Origin: Lysobacter concretionis Ko07 = DSM 16239
Lineage (GTDB): Bacteria; Pseudomonadota; Gammaproteobacteria; Xanthomonadales; Xanthomonadaceae
DNA length: 64,000 bases
Assembly (NCBI RefSeq): GCF_000768345.1
Contig: NZ_AVPS01000007.1
Coordinates: forward strand, 124,001 to 188,000
Reading direction: 5' to 3'
Below, piece after piece: positions 46,236-55,509 of the stretch. The first letter of the stretch is position 1, and each line of letters begins with the position of its first letter. The translations under genes were made by a program, and so were the position numbers. A model generated the notes under the pieces. The model was not told the origin of the DNA. It saw nothing but the letters and a program-made list of their open reading frames with translations, and made no database searches.

Positions 46236-47570
46236 ATGAGCATCTTCACCGAACAGGAAGCCAAGGCGATCCTCGACAAGGTCATCGCCCTGTCCAGGGC
46301 CGACGAATGCACCGCCACGCTGAGCGGATCGCTGGACGGCAACATCCGCTTCGCCCTCAACAACGTCTCCACCAGCGGCATGGTCGGCAATGCCGAACTC
46401 GCGGTGCAGGTCGCCTTCGGCAAGCGCGTGGGCAGCGCGACGATCAACGAGTTCGACGACGCCGCGCTGGAACGCGTGGTGCGCCGGGCCGAGGACCTCG
46501 CCCGGCTCGCGCCGGAGAACCCGGAGTTCATGCCGGCCATCGGCAAGCAGGCCTACACCGCCAGCCCGACCTTCAGCGAATCCACCGCCGCGATCGACCC
46601 GGAGTTCCGCGCCCGGGTCGCCGCCGACTCGATCCTGCCGTGCCGCGACAACGGGCTGATCGCCGCCGGCTTCCTCAATGACGGCAAGAGCTTCTTCGCC
46701 ACCGCCAACAGCAACGGCAACTTCGGCTACCAGCAGGCGACCAGCTTCAACTACACCTGCACCGTGCGCACCGAAGACGGTCGCGGCTCGGGCTGGGTCG
46801 GTCGCAGCCTCAAGGACGCCGCCGATTTCCGCGCCGGGCAGGACATCCAGATCGCGATGCGCAAGGCGACCGAGTCCGCGGCGGCGAAGGCGCTGGAGCC
46901 GGGCAAGTACACCGTGATCCTGGAACCCGCCGCGGCCGCCGGGCTGATCAGCTTCATGATGAATTTCTTCGATGCGCGCACTGCCGACGAAGGCCGCAGC
47001 TTCCTGTCGAAGAAGGGCGGCGGCAACAAGCTCGGCGAGCAGGTGTTCGACCCGCGGGTCAGCATCATCGCCGACCCGCGCGACCCGGAAGCGGCGGTGC
47101 TGCCGTGGGATGGCGAGGGCATGCCGCGTGATCGCGTCGCCATCATCGAGAACGGCAGGATCGCGAACCTGGGCTACTCGCGCTACTGGGCGCAGAAGCA
47201 GGGCAAGACCGCCACCGCGCGGCCGGGCAACCTGCTGATGAGCGGCGGCGAGAAGTCCACCGCCGAGCTGGTGCGCGAGACGCAAAAAGGCATCCTGGTC
47301 ACCCGCACCTGGTACATCCGGATGGTCGATCCGCAGACCGTGCTGCTCACCGGCCTGACCCGTGACGGCACGTTCTACATCGAGAACGGCCAGATCAAGC
47401 ACCCGGTGAAGAATTTCCGCTTCAACGAATCGCCGGTGATCATGCTCAACAACATCGACGAGCTGGGCAAGCCGGTGCGTGTGGGCGGCGACGAGTCGCG
47501 CTTCGTGATGAGGATTCCGCCGATGCGCCTGCGCGACTTCACCTTCACCTCGCTGTCGGACGCGGTGTAA
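46236..47570 (+). CDS. TldE/PmbA-family protein, no signal peptide
   Basis: The 444-residue partner of TldD starts MSIFTEQEAKAILDKVIAL and shows no Tat or Sec signal. The PmbA fold is visible in TLSGSLDGNIRFALNNVSTSG, LEPGKYTVILEPAAAAGLISF and LSKKGGGNKLGEQVFDP. TldE lacks the zinc motif and forms a heterodimer with TldD. Since both neighbouring TldD copies carry Tat signals, it might be carried out of the cell in complex with one of them, or stay cytosolic. The start at 46236 follows AAGGAG. Confidence 0.85.
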   Translation: MSIFTEQEAKAILDKVIALSRADECTATLSGSLDGNIRFALNNVSTSGMVGNAELAVQVAFGKRVGSATINEFDDAALERVVRRAEDLARLAPENPEFMPAIGKQAYTASPTFSESTAAIDPEFRARVAADSILPCRDNGLIAAGFLNDGKSFFATANSNGNFGYQQATSFNYTCTVRTEDGRGSGWVGRSLKDAADFRAGQDIQIAMRKATESAAAKALEPGKYTVILEPAAAAGLISFMMNFFDARTADEGRSFLSKKGGGNKLGEQVFDPRVSIIADPRDPEAAVLPWDGEGMPRDRVAIIENGRIANLGYSRYWAQKQGKTATARPGNLLMSGGEKSTAELVRETQKGILVTRTWYIRMVDPQTVLLTGLTRDGTFYIENGQIKHPVKNFRFNESPVIMLNNIDELGKPVRVGGDESRFVMRIPPMRLRDFTFTSLSDAV

Positions 47571-47580
47571 GTGCTTTTTC

Positions 47581-47601
47581 CCCTCTCCTGGTGGGAGAGG
47601 G
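47581..47601. repeat. palindromic repeat / hairpin between tldE and the DUF4159 gene
   Basis: CCCTCTCC and GGAGAGGG pair around a TGGTG-type loop, flanked by TTTTT and TTTTC. It is a shorter relative of the palindrome in the DUF938 gene. It may act as an intra-operon processing or termination element. Confidence 0.65.
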
Positions 47602-47622
47602 ACTTTTCGAGAATCCCGGTCC

Positions 47623-48342
47623 TTGCTCCAGTCCCGTCTGACGCGTGCGCAATTCCTGCGGCTGTTGCTCGGCGGTGCCGCCGTGGCGGCGCTGCCGGGG
47701 CCGCTGCGTGCGCAGGCCGGCCGCTACGACTTCTGGTTCACCCGCCTGAAGTACGACTCCGGCGACTGGGACGTGGACGCGCGCATGCCGTCCAACGTGA
47801 TCACCTCGCTGATCGACTACACCTCGCTGCGGGTCGATCCGCAGGAGCACGTGGTCGCGTTGTCGGACCCGCGCATGCTGCAGGCGCCGTTCTGCTACCT
47901 GGCCGGGCACACGCTGGTCGAGTTCAACGCCGCCGAACGGCAGAACTTCGTGCGCTACGTGCGCAACGGCGGCTTCGTGTTCGTCGATGACTGCAACCAC
48001 GACATCGACGGCCTGTTCGCCAAGTCGTTCGAGAAACAGATGGCGGCGCTGTTCGGCCCGAAGGCGCTGCGCAAGCTGCCCAACAACCACGCGCTGTACC
48101 GCAGTTTCTTCTCGTTTCCCGACGGCCCGCCGGCGACCGGCTTCGAGCTCAACGGCTGGGGCGACGACCTGGTCCACGACTACCTCAAGGGCATCGAGGT
48201 CGACGGCCGGCTCGGCGTGCTCTACAGCAACAAGGACTACGGCTGCGAGTGGGATTACGACTGGCGCAACAAGCGCTTCCTGGCCGAAGACAACACCCGC
48301 TTCGCGGTCAACATCGTCATGCATGCCCTTGGCGGCGGCTGA
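47623..48342 (+). CDS. DUF4159-domain exported protein
   Basis: The 239-residue protein has an N-terminal signal-like region (LTRAQFLRLLLGGAAVAALPGPLRAQA) that looks Tat-derived but has only one of the two arginines. The DUF4159 domain follows: YDFWFTRLKYDSGDWDVD, GFVFVDDCNHDIDGLFAKSFEKQM, GVLYSNKDYGCEWDYDW. DUF4159 proteins usually accompany MoxR/BatA-type genes in proteobacteria. The TTG at 47623 is assigned as start but has a poor ribosome site. It stands 27 bp upstream of the MoxR gene. Confidence 0.8.
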   Translation: MLQSRLTRAQFLRLLLGGAAVAALPGPLRAQAGRYDFWFTRLKYDSGDWDVDARMPSNVITSLIDYTSLRVDPQEHVVALSDPRMLQAPFCYLAGHTLVEFNAAERQNFVRYVRNGGFVFVDDCNHDIDGLFAKSFEKQMAALFGPKALRKLPNNHALYRSFFSFPDGPPATGFELNGWGDDLVHDYLKGIEVDGRLGVLYSNKDYGCEWDYDWRNKRFLAEDNTRFAVNIVMHALGGG

Positions 48343-48369
48343 CGGCTTCTTCCCCTACAGGTTCTTTCC

Positions 48370-49353
48370 ATGACGACTGCCGAGATCGATTCCCTGCTGC
48401 CGAAACTGGCGCAACTGCGTACCGCGCTGGGCCAGGCCGTGGTCGGCCAGCACGCGGTGGTCGAGCAACTGCTGATCGGCCTGCTGGCCGGCGGCCACTG
48501 CCTGCTGGAAGGCGCGCCCGGGCTCGGCAAGACCCTGCTGGTGCGCTCGCTCGGGCAGGCATTGGAGCTGCAGTTCCGGCGCGTGCAGTTCACCCCCGAC
48601 CTGATGCCCAGCGACATCCTGGGCACCGAGCTGCTGGAGGAGGAGCACGGCACCGGTCACCGCAGTTTCCGCTTCCAGAAGGGGCCGGTGTTCACCAACC
48701 TGCTGTTGGCCGACGAGCTCAACCGCACCCCGCCCAAGACCCAGGCCGCACTGCTGGAAGCGATGCAGGAACGCACCGTGAGCTACGCCGGCACCACCTA
48801 TGGACTGCCGGCGCCGTTCTTCGTGCTGGCCACGCAGAATCCGATCGAACAGGCCGGCACGTATCCCTTGCCCGAGGCGCAGCTGGATCGCTTCCTGCTG
48901 CATGTGCGGGTCGACTATCCGAGCGAGCAGGAAGAGCACGACATCCTGCTGCAGACCACCGGCAGCGCGGCCGCCGAGGTGCCGCAGGTGATGGATGCCG
49001 AGGCGGTGCTGGCGCTGCAGGCGGCGGTGCGGCAGGTGCACGTCAGTCCGGACCTGCTGGCCTGGATCAACCGCCTGGTGCGCGCCAGCCGGCCCGGCCC
49101 CGACGCACCCGAAGCGGTGCGCGAATGGGTCCGCTGGGGCGCCGGTCCGCGCGCCGGCCAATCGCTGGTGCTGGCGTCGAAGGCGCGCGCGCTGCTGCAG
49201 GGCCGCTTCGCCGCCACCCGCGAGGACGTGCAGGCGCTGATCGGACCGGTGATGCGCCACCGCCTGCTGCTGTCGTTCGCCGCCGAGGCCGAACACAAGA
49301 GCGCCGACGACGTGATCGCCGCGCTGCTGCACGCCGTGCCGTTCCCCGCCTGA
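48370..49353 (+). CDS. MoxR-family AAA+ ATPase
   Basis: The 327-residue ATPase has Walker A EGAPGLGKTLLVRSL (residues 49-63), Walker B LLADELNRTPPKTQAALLEAMQE, sensor ATQNPIEQAGTYPLPEAQLDRFL and the C-terminal lid domain. MoxR ATPases act as chaperones that assemble metal- or cofactor-containing complexes, usually together with VWA proteins. It leads the DUF58-BatA segment and is followed 18 bp later by the DUF58 gene. Confidence 0.92.
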   Translation: MTTAEIDSLLPKLAQLRTALGQAVVGQHAVVEQLLIGLLAGGHCLLEGAPGLGKTLLVRSLGQALELQFRRVQFTPDLMPSDILGTELLEEEHGTGHRSFRFQKGPVFTNLLLADELNRTPPKTQAALLEAMQERTVSYAGTTYGLPAPFFVLATQNPIEQAGTYPLPEAQLDRFLLHVRVDYPSEQEEHDILLQTTGSAAAEVPQVMDAEAVLALQAAVRQVHVSPDLLAWINRLVRASRPGPDAPEAVREWVRWGAGPRAGQSLVLASKARALLQGRFAATREDVQALIGPVMRHRLLLSFAAEAEHKSADDVIAALLHAVPFPA

Positions 49354-49371
49354 TCGCGCCGTGAGTCCGAC

Positions 49372-50268
49372 GTGAGCCGTCACGCCCCGATCGCGATCCC
49401 CGCCGACGTGCGCGGACGCCTGAAAGCGCTGCACTGGCAGCCGCGCCGCGCGCTGGGCGGGCACGGGATCGGCCAGCACGCCAGCCGCAGCCGCGGCGCC
49501 GGGCTGGAGTTCGCCCAGTACCGGGCCTACGAGCCGGGCGACGAGTTGCGTCAGATCGACTGGAAGCTCTATGCGCGTTCGGACCGCTTTTTCGTGCGCG
49601 ACTCCGAGCGCGAAAGCCCGGTCACCGCGTGGATCCTGATCGACGCCACCGCCTCGGCCGGCCAGTCCGACCGCGCCCGACCGGACTGGTCGCGGCTCGA
49701 CCACGCCTGCGCCACCGCGGCCTGTCTGGTCGAGCTGGCGCTGCAGCAGGGCGACCGCTTCGGCGCGATCGCGATCAATGGCGACGGCGTGCAGCTGGTG
49801 CCGGCCGGCAGCGGTCTGCGCCAGCGCGACCGCGTGCACCTGCTGCTGCGCCAGCTGCGGGCGACCGGCGCCTGGCCGCCCGTGTCCCGCCTGCACCCGG
49901 TGTGGGAGCGCGTGCAGGCCGGCGACCTGCTGATCGCGCTCGGCGACGGCTTCGACGAGGACGGCATCGTGCTGCTGGAGCGTCTTTCCGCGGCGCGGCG
50001 CGAGGTCGCGCTGCTGCAGTTGCTGACCGCCGAGGAGCGCGACTTCCCGTTCCGCGACGGCCACCGCTTCCGTGATCCGGAGACCGGCGCGGAGCTGCTC
50101 GGCGACGGCCGTGCGATCCGCGACGGCTATCTGGCCCGCTTCGCGGCCGCGCAGGACGCCTTGCGGGCGCGCCTGCGCAGCAGCGGCATTGCGTACGCGG
50201 CCGGGTATCTGGACCAGCCGCTGGATGCGCCGCTGCGCACGCTGTTTGCTGCCGGAGCGACGGCATGA
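49372..50268 (+). CDS. DUF58-domain protein
   Basis: The 298-residue protein contains the DUF58 core GLEFAQYRAYEPGDELRQIDWKLYARSDRFFVR (residues about 42-75) and a VWA-like C-terminal half (WILIDATASAGQSD, DLLIALGDGFDEDGIVLLERL). Translation begins at the GTG at 49372. Its stop overlaps the next gene by 4 bp (ATGA), implying coupling. Such proteins pair with MoxR in bat-like aerotolerance operons; here the partner genes are all present in order. Confidence 0.85.
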   Translation: MSRHAPIAIPADVRGRLKALHWQPRRALGGHGIGQHASRSRGAGLEFAQYRAYEPGDELRQIDWKLYARSDRFFVRDSERESPVTAWILIDATASAGQSDRARPDWSRLDHACATAACLVELALQQGDRFGAIAINGDGVQLVPAGSGLRQRDRVHLLLRQLRATGAWPPVSRLHPVWERVQAGDLLIALGDGFDEDGIVLLERLSAARREVALLQLLTAEERDFPFRDGHRFRDPETGAELLGDGRAIRDGYLARFAAAQDALRARLRSSGIAYAAGYLDQPLDAPLRTLFAAGATA

Positions 50269-51512
50269 GTCTGGCGCTGCTGGCTCCGCTCGGGCTGCTG
50301 GCACTGGCGGCGTGGCTGGTCCCGCTGCTGGTCCATCTCGCCCGGCGCCACCGGTACGCACCGCTGGATTTCGCCGCGCTGCGCTGGCTGCAGGCCCGGG
50401 TGCGGCCCCGCCAGCGCGTGCGCATCGACGAATGGCCGTTGCTGCTGCTGCGCTTGCTGCTGCTGGCGGTGCTGGCGCTGCTGCTGGCGCGGCCGGTGCT
50501 GCACGGCGCAGCACCCGATGCCCGGCCGGTGGTCGTGGTCGCGCCCGGCCTCGACGGGGCGGCGTTGCGCGGGCTGGACCGCACGGCGGACTGGCGCTGG
50601 CTGGCCCCCGGGTTTCCGCCGCTGGACGAGCCGGCGCCCGTCAGCACGCAGCCGCTGGCCAGCCTGTTGCGCGAGCTGGACCAGTCGCTGCCGGCCGCGA
50701 CGCCGTTGACGGTCCATGTCCCCGACCCGATGCCCGGCCTCGACGGCCAGCCCCTGCGGCTGTCGCGGGCGGTGGACTGGCGACCGGTCGCACGCGCCGC
50801 CGGACAGCTGCCGGACGACGCAGCGGGCGCCCCGCAACTGCTGCGCGGCGGCGAAGAAGATGACGCCGACACCCCTGCATCGACCCTGCGTGTACTGGGC
50901 GCGGTCCAGCAGGCATGGACCGGCGAGCCGCTGCCGCCCGCGCTGCCGGCCGGCACGACACCGGACGCAGGCCAGATCGGCGTCTGGCTCGCCGACACCG
51001 CGTTGTCATCGTCCTGGCAGGACTGGCTGGAACGCGGCGGCACCGTACTGCTGGTCGCGCCGACGCCGGGTCCGGGCCTGGAAATCACTGCGGCGGCCGG
51101 TCCGGGTTCAACCCCCACGGCCTCGCCCGTAGCAGCACCGGCACCCCGTTCGGCGCCGGAGCCGGAACCGCATCCGCCCTGGAGCACCGCCTTGCGCGAT
51201 GCCAATGGCGAGGACGTGCTGCAACAGCGCGCGGTCGGGGCCGGTCGCCTGCTGCGCTTCCACGCGCCGCTGTCGCCGGCGCAGTGGCCGGCGCTGCGCG
51301 ATCCCGGTTTCCCGCGTCAGTTGCTGGCTGCGGTGCGACCCGGTCCGCCGCCCGCGCTCGCCACCGCCGCCACGCAGGCACCGTTGACCGGCGCGCACAG
51401 CCCGCTGCCGCAGCCGCTCGATCCCGCGCCCTGGCTGCTGGCGCTGGCGGTGTTGCTGTTCGCCATCGAGCGTTGGCTGGCGACATCGCCGCGACGCGGG
51501 GCGCGCGCATGA
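50265..51512 (+). CDS. BatA-like membrane protein
   Basis: The 415-residue protein opens with the BatA N-terminal signature: transmembrane helix LLAPLGLLALAAWLVPLLVHLARR, then PLDFAALRWLQARVRPRQRVR and a second helix LLLLRLLLLAVLALLLARPVL. A long periplasmic region of low complexity (Pro/Ala-rich near 280-310) and a final helix (LDPAPWLLALAVLLFAIE) follow. The VWA domain of canonical BatA is missing or unrecognisable. It overlaps both neighbours by ATGA junctions. Confidence 0.8.
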   Translation: MSLALLAPLGLLALAAWLVPLLVHLARRHRYAPLDFAALRWLQARVRPRQRVRIDEWPLLLLRLLLLAVLALLLARPVLHGAAPDARPVVVVAPGLDGAALRGLDRTADWRWLAPGFPPLDEPAPVSTQPLASLLRELDQSLPAATPLTVHVPDPMPGLDGQPLRLSRAVDWRPVARAAGQLPDDAAGAPQLLRGGEEDDADTPASTLRVLGAVQQAWTGEPLPPALPAGTTPDAGQIGVWLADTALSSSWQDWLERGGTVLLVAPTPGPGLEITAAAGPGSTPTASPVAAPAPRSAPEPEPHPPWSTALRDANGEDVLQQRAVGAGRLLRFHAPLSPAQWPALRDPGFPRQLLAAVRPGPPPALATAATQAPLTGAHSPLPQPLDPAPWLLALAVLLFAIERWLATSPRRGARA

Positions 51513-53629
51513 CGACCGCCGTGCACCAAGCCTGGCAACGCGCGCGCCGGCGCCGGATCGCCATCGACGTGGCAACCGGCCTGCCGATCGCGCTGGCGCT
51601 GGCCGCGCCCGGATGGCGGCTGCAGGGCGTCGAAGCGGCAGTGCCCGTGCTGTTGTCCACGCTGCTGGCCTCGGCCGGCATCGCAATCTGGCGCGCCCGC
51701 CGGCTGGACCGGCAGTGGCTGGTGCGCCGGCTCGACCTGCACCCGGCCGCGCAGGACAGCGCCGACCTGCTGTTCGCCGCACCCGACAGCCTCAATCCGC
51801 TGCAGCAGCGCCAACGCGCGCGCGTCGACGCCGCGCTGCGGGCGCACACCCCCGACCTGCGGCCGGACTGGCCGCGACGCCGGCTGCTGCTGGCCTGGGG
51901 CAGCGCCGCAGCCGTGATTGCGCTGGCGCTGGTCTGGCCGTCCCCGACCGGAACGCCGCCGCCATCGCCGACCACGGCCGCGACGACATCCGCCACCCCC
52001 GTCGTGCCACCGCAGCTGCAGTCCACCCAACTGCAGATCACCGCGCCGGCCTACACCGCCCAGACCGGACGCGTGCAGAGCGCGCTCGATGCGCAGGTTC
52101 CCGTCGGCAGCCGCCTGCAGTGGTCGCTGCGCTTCTCCGCGCCACCGACAACCGTCGAGTTGCAGTTCCATGACGGCCAGCGCGTCGCCCTGACGCGGGA
52201 AGGCGGGCAGTGGACGGCCGCATGGACCGCCGACCGCTCGGCGCTGTACCGCGTGCACACCGAGCCGGCGATGGACGACCCGCGCCTGTACCGGATCGAC
52301 GCCCTGCCCGACCAGCCGCCGACCGTGCGCGTGATCCATCCCGATCAAACGCTCGTGGCAGGTGCCCCGGGACAGCGCGAATGGCCGCTGCGGTTCGAGG
52401 CCGCCGACGACTACGCGGTGGCCGCCAACGCGGAACTGCGCGTCACGGTCACCGAAGGCAGCGGCGAGAACATCCGCTTCCGCGAACACCGCTTCGCGCT
52501 CGCCGGCACCGGCCCGGCGCACCGGCGCCGCTTCGCCCGCACGCTGGATCCGGTCGCGTTGGGCGCGGCCCCCGGCAGCGACGTGATCGCGCAACTGCAG
52601 GTGCGCGACAACCGCCGCCCGACCGCCCAGACCGCGCACAGCGCCAGCCTGATCCTGCGGATGCCGAGCGAGGCGGAGGCCCAGCGCGCCGAGCTGGAAG
52701 GCATGGTCAAGACAACGCTGCCGGCCTACTTCCGCAGCCAGCGCCAGATCATCATCGACGCCGAGGCGCTGATCCGGCAGCGCCCGCAGTGGTCGGCCGA
52801 CGAATTCGTCAAACGCGCCGACAGCATCGGCGTCGACCAGCGCATCCTGCGCCTGCGTTACGGCCAGTTCCTCGGCGAGGAAAGCGAAGGCGCGCCGAAA
52901 CCGCTGCCGACCAGCGACGCGCCGACGGGTGACCACTCGGCCGATCCGACACCGGCCGACGACGCTCACGACCACGGCCCGGAGCCGGCCGCGAGCCCGG
53001 TGTTCGGCAGCGAGACCGACCTGCTGGCCGAGTACGGCCACACCCACGACCACGCCGAGGCCGCGACCCTGCTCGACCCACAGACCCGCGCGACCCTGAA
53101 GGCGGCGCTCGACCAGATGTGGTCCTCCGAAGGCGAACTGCGCCAGGGCCGGCCCGAGCAGGCGCTGCCCTACGCCCACAAGGCGCTGGCCTTCATCAAG
53201 GAAGTGCAGCAGGCCGAGCGCATCTACCTCGCGCGGGTCGGCCCCGACCTGCCACCGATCGATGAAACCCGCCGGCTGAGTGGCGACCGCGACGGCCTCG
53301 CCAGTCGCACCCTGCCGGTAGCGGCGGCAGAAGTGCCGGACCCGTCCATCGTCGCGGTGTGGCAGCAGTTGGCCGACCCCGGCAATGCGCCGGATCTGGA
53401 TGCGCTGACGCAGTGGCTGCAGCACAACCAGTCGCGTCTGTCCGACCCGCTCAGCCTCGCGGCCGCGATCGAGGAGTGGCGCGTTGCGCCGCAGTGCGAG
53501 CCGTGCCGGCAGCGTCTGCGCGCGCAGCTGTGGCGCGTGCTGCTGCGCCCGCCGCCGCAGGTGTCGCGACGCGCGGCCCCCGACGACGCCGGGCAGGTCT
53601 ACCTGGACGCACTGGAGGACATGCCATGA
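51509..53629 (+). CDS. large membrane protein with DUF4175-like region and His-rich segment
   Basis: The 706-residue protein has three hydrophobic helices near the N-terminus (about 24-39, 44-60 and 128-146), then a beta-rich exported domain (DALPDQPPTVRVIHPDQTLV, ADDYAVAANAELRVTVTEGSGENI) like DUF4175. A helical C-terminal half carries an acidic/histidine-rich linker: HDHGPE near 487 and GHTHDHAE near 510. This patch could bind metal. The start is the ATG in the ATGA overlap with the BatA-like gene, and the stop overlaps the next ATG the same way. Its function is unknown. Confidence 0.7.
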   Translation: MTTAVHQAWQRARRRRIAIDVATGLPIALALAAPGWRLQGVEAAVPVLLSTLLASAGIAIWRARRLDRQWLVRRLDLHPAAQDSADLLFAAPDSLNPLQQRQRARVDAALRAHTPDLRPDWPRRRLLLAWGSAAAVIALALVWPSPTGTPPPSPTTAATTSATPVVPPQLQSTQLQITAPAYTAQTGRVQSALDAQVPVGSRLQWSLRFSAPPTTVELQFHDGQRVALTREGGQWTAAWTADRSALYRVHTEPAMDDPRLYRIDALPDQPPTVRVIHPDQTLVAGAPGQREWPLRFEAADDYAVAANAELRVTVTEGSGENIRFREHRFALAGTGPAHRRRFARTLDPVALGAAPGSDVIAQLQVRDNRRPTAQTAHSASLILRMPSEAEAQRAELEGMVKTTLPAYFRSQRQIIIDAEALIRQRPQWSADEFVKRADSIGVDQRILRLRYGQFLGEESEGAPKPLPTSDAPTGDHSADPTPADDAHDHGPEPAASPVFGSETDLLAEYGHTHDHAEAATLLDPQTRATLKAALDQMWSSEGELRQGRPEQALPYAHKALAFIKEVQQAERIYLARVGPDLPPIDETRRLSGDRDGLASRTLPVAAAEVPDPSIVAVWQQLADPGNAPDLDALTQWLQHNQSRLSDPLSLAAAIEEWRVAPQCEPCRQRLRAQLWRVLLRPPPQVSRRAAPDDAGQVYLDALEDMP

Positions 53630-55509
53630 GCGGGCCGCACTGGATCGCCTTCGCGCTGGCCGCCACTGTGCTGATCGGCAGCATGCGGCTGGCATGGCAG
53701 CACTGGCGCGGACGCTCCGACACCCGCGACCCCGACACCCGCCGCGCCGGTCTGCGCCTGGCCGCGCTGCTGACGCTGCAACTCGCGGCCGGCGTGTTGC
53801 TGTACCTGACCCTGCTGCCGCCGTCGCGCGATACGGCCACAGGCGCGCTGACCGTACTGACCGCCGGCGCCGATCCGCAGCTCTGGCAGCCGCAACCGGG
53901 CGACACCGTCATCGCGCTGCCCGAGGCGCCCGCGACCGCCGGTGCCGAGTACGCCCCCGACCTCGCCACGGCCCTGCGCCAGCACCCCAGCGCAAGCGCC
54001 CTGCGACTGGTCGGTGACGGGCTGGCTTCGCGCGACCGCGACGCGGTCCTGCCCGCGCAGGTGACCTTCGTGCCGGCCGCCGCGCCCACCGGCTGGGCGG
54101 CCCTGGTTCCGCCCGCCACCAGCGTGCCGGGCGCGACCTTCGCGGTGCACGGCCGCGCGCAGGGAGTCGAATCCCCCGAAGCCGCCCACGCCGAACTGAT
54201 CGACCCCGCCGGTGCCGTCGTCGATCGCGCCGGCCTCGCCGACGACGGCCGCGTGACCCTGCACGGCACCGCCCGCGCGGCCGGCCGCAGCGGATTCCGC
54301 CTGCGCCTGCTCGATGCCGCGCAGGAGGTCATCGACACCGTGGTCGTTCCGCTGCAGACCCTCGACCAGCCCGCGCCGCGCGTGCTGATCGTCGCCGGCG
54401 CACCGGGGCCGGAACTGAAATACCTGCGCCGCTGGGCGGTCGATACCGGCCTGCCGGTGCAGGCCCAGGCCAGTGCCGGTGGCGGCGTCTCGCTGGGCGA
54501 CAAACCCGTCGCGCTGACCGCCGCGCGCCTGGCCGAAACCGACGTGCTGATCCTCGACGAGCGCAGCCTCGCGACCCTCGGCGCCGGCCAACGCGCCGCG
54601 ATCCGGCAGGCCCTGCGCGACGGCCTCGGCGTGTTGGTGCGCAGCACCGGTCCTATGGGTAACAGCGCGCGCCGCACCCTGCGCGACTGGGGCCTGCCGG
54701 TGAGCGGCGACAACCGGCGCACGCCGCTGCGCCTGCCCGCCGAGGCCGACGCCGCGCTGCTGCAGGCACGGCGGGGCCCGCCGCGACCGGCGGTACACGG
54801 CACGTCGTCCATCCGCGAGGCCGCTACCGCCTCGCACACCGCCACGCCACCGACGCTGGAGCAGTTCGCCCTGCGGCCCGATCAGGCCCACGCCCTGCTG
54901 TACGACGAACGCGACCGGCCAGTCGGTGGCTGGCGCGACATCGGCCGCGGACGTCTGGCGCTGTTGCCGGTCACCGACAGTTACCAGCTGGTCCTGGTCG
55001 GGCGCGACGATCTGCATGCCGAACTGTGGAGCGGCGTGCTGGCCACGCTGGCCCGCGCGTTGCCGCAGCCGGCGGCCGTCCGCGTCACTACAGCGATGCC
55101 GTGGGTGGGCGAGCGCGTGGTGCTGTGCGGCCTGCCGGACGCCGCGGAGGTGCGCGCGAGCGACAGTGACGACACCCCGGTGACGCTGCAGATCGATCCG
55201 GCCACCGGAGCGGACCGCTGCGCCGGCTACTGGCCGCAGCGAGCGGGCTGGCACGAGCTCCGGCACGGCGACACCGAGCAGGCCTTCCACGTATCCGATC
55301 CCGCCGACGCACCGGCGTTGCACCGGCAGCAGACCCTTGAGGCGACCTGGCTGCGCATCGGCAATCGCGGCGTCATCGCCGCCGCAGCAACCGCGCCTTC
55401 CACCCCGGTGCCCGGCCCACGCTGGCCGTGGCTGCTGATGTTCGTGCTGGCCGCCGGATTGCTGTGGTGGGTGGAGCGTTGGCGACCCCGGACAGTCGAG
55501 ACCCACTGA
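53626..55509 (+). CDS. membrane protein ending the MoxR/DUF58/BatA cluster
   Basis: The 627-residue protein has two N-terminal helices (about 5-22 and 45-65) and one at the C-terminus (LLMFVLAAGLLWWVERW). Between them lies a long extracytoplasmic part containing a glutamine-amidotransferase-like stretch (ADVLILDERSLATLGAGQRAAIRQALRDGLGVLV, near 300-340). This is the pattern of membrane proteins at the ends of bat-like operons. The start overlaps the previous stop (ATGA). It is the last gene of the block. Confidence 0.7.
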   Translation: MSGPHWIAFALAATVLIGSMRLAWQHWRGRSDTRDPDTRRAGLRLAALLTLQLAAGVLLYLTLLPPSRDTATGALTVLTAGADPQLWQPQPGDTVIALPEAPATAGAEYAPDLATALRQHPSASALRLVGDGLASRDRDAVLPAQVTFVPAAAPTGWAALVPPATSVPGATFAVHGRAQGVESPEAAHAELIDPAGAVVDRAGLADDGRVTLHGTARAAGRSGFRLRLLDAAQEVIDTVVVPLQTLDQPAPRVLIVAGAPGPELKYLRRWAVDTGLPVQAQASAGGGVSLGDKPVALTAARLAETDVLILDERSLATLGAGQRAAIRQALRDGLGVLVRSTGPMGNSARRTLRDWGLPVSGDNRRTPLRLPAEADAALLQARRGPPRPAVHGTSSIREAATASHTATPPTLEQFALRPDQAHALLYDERDRPVGGWRDIGRGRLALLPVTDSYQLVLVGRDDLHAELWSGVLATLARALPQPAAVRVTTAMPWVGERVVLCGLPDAAEVRASDSDDTPVTLQIDPATGADRCAGYWPQRAGWHELRHGDTEQAFHVSDPADAPALHRQQTLEATWLRIGNRGVIAAAATAPSTPVPGPRWPWLLMFVLAAGLLWWVERWRPRTVETH

